Source: an uncultured Acetatifactor sp. (GTDB lineage: Bacteria > Bacillota > Clostridia > Lachnospirales > Lachnospiraceae). From it: a stretch of DNA of 27,016 nucleotides. Made by a program: the position numbers and the translations under genes. Position 1 is the stretch's first letter. Every line of letters starts with the position of its first letter. The stretch is taken from assembly GCA_910586835.1 (NCBI GenBank), contig CAJUJU010000055.1:1-27016 (forward strand). The letters run 5' to 3'. The notes under the pieces were generated by a model. That model saw only the letters and a program-made list of their open reading frames with translations. It made no database searches and was not told where the DNA came from. Shown here piece after piece: positions 7,431-12,797 of this stretch.

Positions 7431-7718
7431 TTATCTCTTTTTCAAAATCCCCTCGTCAATCAAACTGGATACCCGTGCAAACTCTTCTTTGGGGTCATGT
7501 ACATAATATCCACAGGGAGCAGGGGGCGGTACTATATCCTCCCACATACATTCTACGCCCATTCCCTGTAAAGAGCCGAAAAGATAAGGGCAGTCATTAC
7601 AACCTTTATATTCTGGAGCTACTTTCCGCACTTTATCCTGTCGCTTACAGAAAATCCGTCCGTTTCCGTCCATATAATTAAAATGATTGACCGATTCCAG
7701 ATGAATAGCCATTTTCAT
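7431..7718 (-). CDS. Hypothetical Cys-rich 95-residue protein
   Basis: Unrecognised small protein. Five cysteines at residues 24, 40, 43, 57 and 69, including a CNDCPY pair, suggest a metal-binding or disulphide-linked fold; a zinc ribbon-like site is plausible but not shown. A proline run (IVPPPAPCGYY) separates the Cys-rich part from a helical C-terminus. No signal peptide is seen, so it is probably cytoplasmic despite following a lipoprotein gene. The start overlaps the stop of the lipoprotein gene by four bases, and GGAGAGGGGG lies upstream. It is the last gene of the five-gene minus-strand operon and ends at the shared terminator. Confidence 0.65.
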   Translation of the reverse strand: MKMAIHLESVNHFNYMDGNGRIFCKRQDKVRKVAPEYKGCNDCPYLFGSLQGMGVECMWEDIVPPPAPCGYYVHDPKEEFARVSSLIDEGILKKR

Positions 7719-8557
7719 TCCCCCTCTCCGTCAGTACCTATATCGGGCAGTTGAATGTAAGTGCCGTCATATCTCCAAGATTCTGTAGAAGTGATGATTA
7801 GTTCATTATCTTGAATAATGGCAGATGTATATACTCTGTCCTCAAATTCCCAGTTGATAAACTCCCAGCCTGTGTCTGCTCCGTTTCTGTCAAGGACAAA
7901 GGTTTCTGCTTCTGGCTCAAAGTACAGTACCAGTGAACCATTCTGCGTTTCTACATTTACAAATGTGTCTGTTTCAAAACATTGGTATCTGCCATAGGTG
8001 GTATATTCACCGTCCCTATAGAAATCATCAGCCTGTTCCTCTATAGCTGTTTCATTAGGCAATTCTGGCTCTTGTGTAGGTTTTGGTTGTTCTTCCTGTG
8101 TTTCAACATCACTGATATAAGTACCGTCCCAATTGATTTGAGTTTTATAAATTACAGGTCTGCCTGTTAAATCCTCAAATAAATACATACTTGATTCATA
8201 AGTCCAACCCAACATAATGTTTTCTGTAGTAGCGACACACTCTACATATCTTGTCTCATTATTCTTAGGTGAAGCAGGCAAGGCACAATATGCGTCCACA
8301 TAAAAACTGATACGATACTCGTTTTTAGATAGCTTTTCCACGGTTGGCTCCAAATAAGTAAATTCTATACCCTTACCGCCGTAAACGGTTTCATAATAGG
8401 ATACAGCTAAAGATATAGCTGTGTCTGGGTCTACCTTATTTATAGAACTGGAAACATTTTCCTCTATGGGTGTCGTTACCTCTGTTGTCTGAGTATTCCC
8501 ACAACCTGAGAGAAGCGTTGTAATAAATAAGGCTACAGCAATAAATCTATGTTTCAT
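7715..8557 (-). CDS. Putative lipoprotein (280 residues)
   Basis: The start is the ATG at 8557, with ACAGGAG about eight bases upstream; the longer open frame overlaps the previous gene without a ribosome site. The N-terminus is a lipoprotein signal peptide: basic MKHR, a hydrophobic core, then the lipobox LSGC with the acceptor Cys at residue 19. The mature protein is acidic, with a Thr/Ser/Glu-rich linker after the Cys, a first domain (about 40-150), a Glu/Pro-rich linker (QEEQPKPTQEPELPNETAIEEQ) and a beta-rich C-terminal domain rich in Tyr and Trp. The function is unknown. It should be anchored to the outer face of the membrane by Lgt, whose chromosomal gene happens to lie just beyond the element. 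Confidence 0.75.
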   Translation of the reverse strand: MKHRFIAVALFITTLLSGCGNTQTTEVTTPIEENVSSSINKVDPDTAISLAVSYYETVYGGKGIEFTYLEPTVEKLSKNEYRISFYVDAYCALPASPKNNETRYVECVATTENIMLGWTYESSMYLFEDLTGRPVIYKTQINWDGTYISDVETQEEQPKPTQEPELPNETAIEEQADDFYRDGEYTTYGRYQCFETDTFVNVETQNGSLVLYFEPEAETFVLDRNGADTGWEFINWEFEDRVYTSAIIQDNELIITSTESWRYDGTYIQLPDIGTDGEGE

Positions 8558-8561
8558 TCTC

Positions 8562-8828
8562 TTATCTCCTGTGTTGTTTTGCAATTTCCCTGTTATGCTG
8601 AATGGTTCTAATAACTTCTTTGACAAACCGCTCCGTTCTCTGTTTCCCATAATACCGATAAGGGTCTACGGCTTTCTCCGTCTTTTCGTCCATCCACGGA
8701 TTGACGATACAATAACCTTTGTAATCAAATCTCACCATGCTAATCGTAGCCGTTCCAGAATTGTCATGCCACATAGCGTCCAACTGTTGCCACGCAAATT
8801 CTTTTACCTGTTCAATCGTTATTTCCAT
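8562..8828 (-). CDS. Hypothetical 88-residue protein
   Basis: I do not recognise this family. An N-terminal helix (MEITIEQVKEFAWQQLDAMW) leads to a short beta segment (ATISMVRFDYKGYCIVNPWMDE), then YRYYGKQRTERFVKEVIRTIQ and a basic tail. It is rich in Trp and Tyr for its size and has no signal peptide. It sits 14 bases after the acidic 60-residue protein and four bases before the lipoprotein start, so it is internal to the operon. The ribosome site (GGGGGA) is fair. Confidence 0.65.
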   Translation of the reverse strand: MEITIEQVKEFAWQQLDAMWHDNSGTATISMVRFDYKGYCIVNPWMDEKTEKAVDPYRYYGKQRTERFVKEVIRTIQHNREIAKQHRR

Positions 8829-8842
8829 AGCTATCCCCCGAT

Positions 8843-9025
8843 TTAATCATCTTCCTCATAATACGCTAAATCGTCAAAATACCCACCCTCGGCATCATCT
8901 TCAAGCAATTCTTCCTCGGTCATTTCCGTTACATATTCCAGAGCCTTATTCATTTCAAGGGCTAATTCTTTAGCCGATTTCTGGGTGAAAGGCAATCTTT
9001 CTTTTGGTTCAACGAATCTCTCCAT
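8843..9025 (-). CDS. Hypothetical small acidic protein (about 60 residues)
   Basis: A short acidic protein whose second half is dominated by Glu and Asp (EMTEEELLEDDAEGGYFDDLAYYEEDD). The ATG at 9025 has GAGGG seven bases upstream and is preferred; an ATG at 9040 would add five residues. No known family is recognised. Strongly acidic small proteins in mobile elements can be DNA mimics or partner-binding proteins, but nothing here proves that. It is the second gene of the operon headed by the Nmad3-like protein. Confidence 0.55.
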   Translation of the reverse strand: MERFVEPKERLPFTQKSAKELALEMNKALEYVTEMTEEELLEDDAEGGYFDDLAYYEEDD

Positions 9026-9091
9026 GTCATTATCCCTCATTTCTTTGTCAATAAATGCTTTTTAGAATGAATCCGTACATAGTGTTCATGT

Positions 9092-9904
9092 CTAACGGTT
9101 CTGTATCAATCTGTCCACCCAGTCACATAAATTCCGTTCTTGTTTGGGAGTAGAAGCGGTTACAACAAATTCCTGTCCTCTGCAAGCAGAATTTAATTCT
9201 GCATAACCGTCCTTTAGTATAGGGCGGTTATCGCCTTGCCATGAAATGGATATACCGTCCTCACCAAAGAACGCAGGCAAAGCCCATAGCCGCCGATTGT
9301 CCTGCCCTCTCTTTGTAAGTATCAGTGAATCGTCATACTGGAATGTGCTGTATGTATCGGGCAAATATAAGCGGTTATTCGGACGGTTACAATTTATACT
9401 GTGAGGGTGCCAGAAATAGCGGCTTTTTATTTCCTGTTTCTCCCTCAATACTTCTCCAACTTTCATATAGCCGTAGATGATATGGACAATAGGAGCGTTA
9501 CGGTCAAAACACAGTGTTTTATTAGGTTGAACCATTGTTTTTTGAAACATTCCGTAGAATAAAAATATATCGCCCACGCCTACGCCCAATTTATCCAGAT
9601 GTACGGCAGATACGCCATGTTGTCCGAATGCTGGTTTCCATTCATCTGTTGCCGTTCTGCCCTCTATATCCTCATATATGTCGGGGTCAAGATGACAGGT
9701 CTGGCTTTTGCCAAAATCAAATTTAGGGCATAGCTGACTGATGATTTCCTCTAAACTCTGCCCTTTGTAACATAAATCCTTGTATGCCGTTCCTACCGTG
9801 TTATCTGGGATTGGGAGAGATAACAGCGTACCATCTGGCAAAATAGGGCTTGCCATACCTCCCGATGTACTGTCCATGCCTTTTCTGCTCAGTATCACTT
9901 TCAT
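9092..9904 (-). CDS. Nmad3-like protein (nucleotide modification associated domain 3)
   Basis: 270 residues from the ATG at 9904, which has TAGGAGG nine bases upstream; the frame extends 18 codons further without a ribosome site. The N-terminus MKVILSRKGMDSTSGGMASPILPDGTLLSLPIP, written here in segments MKVILSRKG, DSTSGG and SPILPDG, and the later FGQHGVSAVHLDKLGVGVGD, IYGYMKVGE and HPHS motifs match my recollection of the Nmad3 family (PF18754), named from computational work on modified-base systems in phages and mobile elements. No catalytic activity of this family is known to me. Conserved polar residues (S6, R7, K8, D11, the HPH motif) suggest a nucleotide-binding or catalytic site. It heads a five-gene operon of otherwise unknown small proteins and a lipoprotein. 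Confidence 0.75.
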   Translation of the reverse strand: MKVILSRKGMDSTSGGMASPILPDGTLLSLPIPDNTVGTAYKDLCYKGQSLEEIISQLCPKFDFGKSQTCHLDPDIYEDIEGRTATDEWKPAFGQHGVSAVHLDKLGVGVGDIFLFYGMFQKTMVQPNKTLCFDRNAPIVHIIYGYMKVGEVLREKQEIKSRYFWHPHSINCNRPNNRLYLPDTYSTFQYDDSLILTKRGQDNRRLWALPAFFGEDGISISWQGDNRPILKDGYAELNSACRGQEFVVTASTPKQERNLCDWVDRLIQNR

Positions 9905-10053
9905 AATGCCATGCCTCCTACTAAGCACCATCTTAGCATATAGCATAACAAAAAGCAACTGACAGCATATACAAATAACGCAACGTGCGGATTATCTAAG
10001 ACATAAGCAATTAGTATCATTTACATATACTATTTGCATTGGAGGGAAAACGC

Positions 10054-10386
10054 ATGGAGCAACAGGCATTAGGAAAGCGTATTCGTGAGGAACGGCTAAA
10101 GCTGAATCTGACACAGGAAAGACTGGCAGAAGATGTAAACCTTTCAACCGCCTATATCGGGCAGATTGAGCGTGGGGAACGCAGCTTAACATTAGAAAAT
10201 CTAGCAGCAGTTGCTAACCGTCTGGGCGTTACCATAGATTATCTGTTGTCTGATTCCGTCGTTTCTGACAGTGACGGTCAATATCGGCTATGGCGTCAAC
10301 TGATGAACGGCAGGACAGAGGAACAAAAAGCCCTGGCAATCAATATGGTAAAACTCATGTTTGGCTATCTGGACGAAAATTCCTGA
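10054..10386 (+). CDS. Short XRE-family transcriptional regulator
   Basis: 110 residues, almost entirely a Cro/CI-type helix-turn-helix: LGKRIREERLKLNLTQERLAEDVNLSTAYIGQIERGERSLTLENLAAVANRLGVTIDYLL, followed by a short helical tail. The ATG at 10054 is chosen because GGAGGG lies seven bases upstream; the TTG at 10039 would put the ribosome site inside the gene. It diverges from the Nmad3-like operon across a 149-base gap, so it most likely regulates that operon, itself, or both. A strong terminator follows at once. Confidence 0.88.
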   Translation: MEQQALGKRIREERLKLNLTQERLAEDVNLSTAYIGQIERGERSLTLENLAAVANRLGVTIDYLLSDSVVSDSDGQYRLWRQLMNGRTEEQKALAINMVKLMFGYLDENS

Positions 10387-10397
10387 ATGATACAGTG

Positions 10398-10437
10398 ATG
10401 GGGAAGATACCCTTTCACAGAGAATCTTCCCCATTTT
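10398..10437 (+). terminator. Intrinsic terminator after the short XRE gene
   Basis: A perfect 11-bp stem (10398-10408 with 10424-10434) with a 15-base loop and a TTTT tract overlapping the stem end, twelve bases after the stop codon. Confidence 0.85.
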
Positions 10438-10741
10438 AAATGACCAGAAATCACCGCTAACGCATTTTAACCGCTTGACTGAGAATAACTCCACCTACCG
10501 CCGAATGAGCCTTAGAACGCAATTTTAAGGCTGTTCCCTATCGGGGAAAAGCAACTTAGCTGCTTACAAGTCTTATAAAAATCCTATTTCCGTCCTACAA
10601 AGGCTGATAGAAAATCCATATGGCTAAAATCTCATTTCCCAATCGCTTACAAGGCAGATTCCTTACAGTGGTTCAAATATCGTATTATTCCGTAATCTGC
10701 TTACAAACCGCCTAAAGTCTTTAACCCTGTGACTGATACCG
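10438..10741. other. Non-coding structured region with three hairpins and repeated CTTACA motifs
   Basis: No convincing gene in this stretch. Three small hairpins follow each other: 10508-10514 with 10526-10532, 10534-10538 with 10544-10548, and 10549-10553 with 10561-10565. GCTTACAA occurs at 10562, 10645 and 10699, with variants CCTACAA (10594) and CCTTACAG (10661). The spacing is irregular. Beside an HUH Rep gene this could be a replication origin component such as a single-strand origin, but this is inference only. Confidence 0.4.
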
Positions 10742-10969
10742 TTATAAGCATTTCAGCATAAACCGTATTCCCTCGCTGAATCCCTTACAAAATCCCTCTT
10801 TTTCCAGCTCATTATAGAGACGGTTCAATTCTTCCTCAATCTGTAGGTATTCCTCACCAGAGATAAGGGCAGACAGCCTTGTATAAAGCTGTTTTTCCCT
10901 CAACTCAATTTCTGCCGCCTTTTCCGTAACGGTATGGGTGTAAATCGTATCTGTGATGTATCGTTCCAT
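10742..10969 (-). CDS. Hypothetical 75-residue helical protein
   Basis: A small, almost wholly helical protein with heptad-like Leu/Glu spacing (EKAAEIELREKQLYTRLSALISGEEYLQIEEELNRLYNELEKEGFCKGFSEGIRFMLKCL). The layout, two helices ending in GFxxGxRFMLxxL, resembles short Firmicutes proteins grouped as DUF6809, but I could not verify this. AGGGGG lies upstream of the ATG. It is downstream of rep on the same strand, separated by an A+T-rich repeat region that may hold its promoter. A role as an accessory or copy-control protein of the Rep unit is possible from context only. Confidence 0.65.
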   Translation of the reverse strand: MERYITDTIYTHTVTEKAAEIELREKQLYTRLSALISGEEYLQIEEELNRLYNELEKEGFCKGFSEGIRFMLKCL

Positions 10970-10993
10970 TACACAACCCCCTTGTCTGTAAAA

Positions 10994-11120
10994 TTATTTT
11001 AAACTCAGTTCCTATCCATCTGTTTGAACGAAAACAGTGTTTCCAGTCTACTTTAAAATAAGTTTAAAACCATTTTCGCCCATAAACTTCATTTAAAATA
11101 AAACCTCAAGTTTAAAATAA
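10994..11120. repeat. A+T-rich region with four copies of TTTAAAATAA
   Basis: TTTAAAATAA occurs at 11052-11061, 11092-11101 and 11111-11120, and as its reverse complement at 10994-11003, with a partial copy at 11063. All lie between the rep 3' end and the 75-residue gene. They may be protein-binding sites (iteron-like or operator) or an easily melted region. Confidence 0.5.
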
Positions 11121-11123
11121 ATT

Positions 11124-12206
11124 TTATTTTCGGTGCTTTGTTTTCAGCACGATATACCTTTCATCGCCAGATAGGCGGCTTAACGGCTCATAGGAGCAGA
11201 CAGGCTTTTCCTCACAGACAAGATAGCTTTCCAACGTCTGGTACTCCTGTTCGGTATAGGCTTCTGTATTCAGTTCTTTTACATTATAGAATACGCCATA
11301 GCCTTGTATCTGGCGGATATGGGAGAGGGCAGAATACAAAGTCTTGAAGTTGTCATACCGCATACGGCTGTTATCCTCGGAGTACATTTTTGTCATATAC
11401 CCAAACAGTTTCTTATAGTCCTCTGGCTGAAATTTATCCACGATACAGCTATATCGCTGGAAAGAATTGTCCTCACCTAAGATATTATCAGAGGTAAGCC
11501 GCTTTTGATTGACTAAGAGCCACCATATCCTCTGGATGATGGTTTCAAAATCAGAAAACAGGCGGCTTTCTATACCAGAAAATTGATTGGCAATATGCTT
11601 CTCCCCAATCCCGTTGTTCCCAAAAACAACGGCTACATGAAAGTGAGGGTGGTAGACATCTTCTCTGTATGTGACTTCTAAGGAACGGATACAGCCTTGA
11701 AAGCCATACTGTGACAGGTCTACTCCCTTCACTTTTTTGTTGCCGTTTAGATACGTTACCAAAGTTTTAAAGCAGTAAGCCATATGCTGTATGGTTCCTC
11801 TCAATTCCTCGCCGTTACAGTCTGGAACGGTCAGCACCATATGATACAGAGAATCCTTATATTGTTCCATATAGGGCAGGAAACGGTTTTGCAGTAACAT
11901 TTTCTTCACCTGATTACAATTACTGCAAAATTTATCCTTACATAAAAAGGTTCGCAGTAACACTCTTACATGGCTGGCTTCATAAGTTTCCATAGACCAG
12001 AATCGGTTACAGTTTTCCAGACGTTTCTTGCGTTCCCTTATTATATGGGCTTCATGAGGCGATAGGCGTTTTTTTACAATGCCGTTTGCGAGTAGTTTCA
12101 GATAGTTCATAACCATTTCGTCATTCCGCCTTACGTTTCCATGTACTTTTCCCATATGGCGTTGTGTTACTTCCTTTACAACAGGCGTATGTTCCATGTT
12201 TTCCAT
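11124..12206 (-). CDS. rep: Rolling-circle replication initiator, HUH Rep (Rep_1/pC194-pUB110-like)
   Basis: 360 residues from the ATG at 12206, which has GGAGGG nine bases upstream; an ATG at 12236 has a poorly spaced site. Features fit Rep_1 initiators: a Cys pair in a zinc-ribbon-like motif (FCSNCNQVKK, C94 and C97), the metal-binding HUH motif HPHFHVAVVF (186-190), and a nucleophile motif FGYMTKMY with Tyr270 and Lys273. Such proteins nick a double-strand origin and start unidirectional replication. In this element Rep may replicate the excised circle or act as a relaxase for mobilization. Upstream lie a 12-bp palindrome, a TATAAT box and a 55-base imperfect inverted repeat that could be the origin. 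Confidence 0.85.
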   Translation of the reverse strand: MENMEHTPVVKEVTQRHMGKVHGNVRRNDEMVMNYLKLLANGIVKKRLSPHEAHIIRERKKRLENCNRFWSMETYEASHVRVLLRTFLCKDKFCSNCNQVKKMLLQNRFLPYMEQYKDSLYHMVLTVPDCNGEELRGTIQHMAYCFKTLVTYLNGNKKVKGVDLSQYGFQGCIRSLEVTYREDVYHPHFHVAVVFGNNGIGEKHIANQFSGIESRLFSDFETIIQRIWWLLVNQKRLTSDNILGEDNSFQRYSCIVDKFQPEDYKKLFGYMTKMYSEDNSRMRYDNFKTLYSALSHIRQIQGYGVFYNVKELNTEAYTEQEYQTLESYLVCEEKPVCSYEPLSRLSGDERYIVLKTKHRK

Positions 12207-12261
12207 GCTTACAATCCCTCCATTTCCTTTTTCCATATCCTTTTTGTTTTAGTACGCTTAA

Positions 12262-12287
12262 CTCTAATTAGAGAATAGATAATTATA
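12262..12287 (-). promoter_or_regulatory. Candidate rep promoter -10 box with adjacent palindrome
   Basis: On the minus strand TATAAT lies at 12282-12287, and a perfect 12-bp palindrome CTCTAATTAGAG at 12262-12273 follows it, about where transcription would start. The palindrome is a candidate operator for rep. No good -35 at 16-18 bases is visible, so the promoter call is tentative. Confidence 0.45.
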
Positions 12288-12342
12288 TAGGGGTTCGCCG
12301 CCTGTAATTAACAAGGTTTCCCAAACAGGCTTTGAACCCCTA
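12288..12342. other. Large imperfect inverted repeat upstream of rep (candidate double-strand origin)
   Basis: TAGGGGTTC (12288-12296) pairs with GAACCCCTA (12334-12342), then after a symmetric 3x3 mismatch GCCTG (12300-12304) pairs with CAGGC (12326-12330), leaving a 21-base loop (12305-12325). It is 82 bases upstream of the rep start. Rolling-circle plasmids carry such hairpins at the Rep nick site, so this is a candidate dso or oriT. Its right arm overlaps an ACCCCTA arm-site repeat. Confidence 0.5.
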
Positions 12343-12356
12343 CCGTCACCCCTAAC
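12336..12356 (+). repeat. Right-end direct repeats (putative integrase arm sites)
   Basis: ACCCCTACC at 12336-12344 is identical to the left-end copies, and ACCCCTAAC at 12348-12356 is a near copy 12 bases further on, with a third partial ACCCCT at 12355-12360. They have the same orientation as the left-end repeats and lie about 120 bases inside the right junction. Confidence 0.55.
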
Positions 12357-12359
12357 CCC

Positions 12360-12388
12360 TTGACGCAATCTGGATTTTATGGTATATA
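12360..12388 (+). promoter_or_regulatory. Outward-facing promoter at the right end of the element
   Basis: TTGACG (12360-12365), a 17-base spacer and TATATA (12383-12388) form a good sigma-A type promoter reading out of the element across the right junction towards lgt. No gene of the element lies downstream of it in this direction. Confidence 0.6.
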
Positions 12389-12470
12389 TTGAACTGGTAA
12401 AGTAGAAGAAATTCAACATAATGTGAAAGGACGGAATTGTATAGACATGATGAAATTTCGGTTTATAGTC

Positions 12471-12488
12471 TTCCGCTTTAATGTGTAG
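12471..12488 (+). pseudogene. Displaced 3' end of ychF / right attachment site
   Basis: Codons read F-R-F-N-V-TAG, the conserved YchF C-terminus, with different third bases from the copy now fused to ychF (4391-4408). This is the remnant of the original chromosomal ychF end and defines the right junction. Just before it an ATG pair (12447, 12450) is in frame and would give a 13-residue peptide; this is probably incidental. Confidence 0.75.
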
Positions 12489-12489
12489 C

Positions 12490-12782
12490 GAGGAAGGAAA
12501 CCAAGCGGCCGCGAAGCGGCCATTTGGTTTCACCCGAGCGTACAACGAGAAAATAAGAAGCTGCAAAGCAGCGTCTCCGGCGAAGCCGGAGGATTTTCGA
12601 GTTGAAAGAGGAAGGAAACCAAGCGGCCGCGAAGCGGCCATTTGGTTTCACCCGAGCGTAGTGTGAAAAACAGATTTTTCACACCTCAAGAAAATTTAAG
12701 AGCTGCAAAGCAGCGTCTCCGGCGAAGCCGGAGGATTTTCGAGTTGAAAGAGGAAGGAAACCAAGCGGCCGCGAAGCGGCCC
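12490..12782. repeat. Composite palindromic repeats (REP-like), three partial units
   Basis: Module A, a 35-base hairpin with 8-bp and 6-bp stems and a GAA triloop, occurs at 12497-12531 and 12615-12649, and as a copy lacking the outer 3' arm at 12757-12781. Module B, two hairpins (12560-12572 with loop AAA; 12575-12591 with loop GAA), recurs exactly 142 bases later near 12702-12733. A further perfect 10-bp-stem hairpin (12661-12684, 24 bases) sits between A and the second B and accounts for the difference between the 118 and 142 periods. The region lies between the displaced ychF stop and lgt. It holds no convincing gene; open frames through it come from the repeats. Confidence 0.85.
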
Positions 12783-12797
12783 GGAAATGAGGTGTCT

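Larger units (their letters stand above)
4391..12475. mobile_element. Small integrative element (IME-like or integrated rolling-circle plasmid) in the 3' end of ychF
   Basis: The boundaries come from the repeated ychF end (4391-4408 and 12471-12488). The integrase lies at the left edge with its 3' end facing the junction, as usual. The interior holds two XRE regulators, an excisionase-like HTH gene, a five-gene minus-strand cargo operon with an Nmad3-like protein, and an HUH Rep gene. Base composition is visibly more A+T-rich than in the flanking genes. There are no VirB4, coupling protein or other T4SS genes, so self-transfer is not encoded. The Rep protein could act as replication initiator of the excised circle or as relaxase. 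Direct ACCCCTA repeats flank both ends. Confidence 0.85.

Noticed and set aside
10699..10990. CTTACAA motifs as a regular iteron array
   Set aside because: Spacing is irregular (16 to 85 bases) and some copies lie inside the 75-residue gene, so only a loose motif cluster is reported.
4391..12475. Full conjugative element of the Tn916 family
   Set aside because: The integrase is of that general type, but there are no conjugation genes, FtsK-like coupling protein or MobT relaxase, and the element is only about 8 kb.
12264..12641. Minus-strand frame of 125 codons covering the right element end and repeats
   Set aside because: It crosses the att junction and is made largely of repeat sequence open in several frames; no ribosome site or domain.
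12490..12782. CRISPR-like array
   Set aside because: Only two to three repeats, variable period (118 and 142), repeats longer than the intervening sequence, and no cas genes.
12642..12797. N-terminal extension of lgt by 52 codons
   Set aside because: The extension is translated palindromic repeat. The ATG at 12798 has its own ribosome site and gives a normal Lgt N-terminus.
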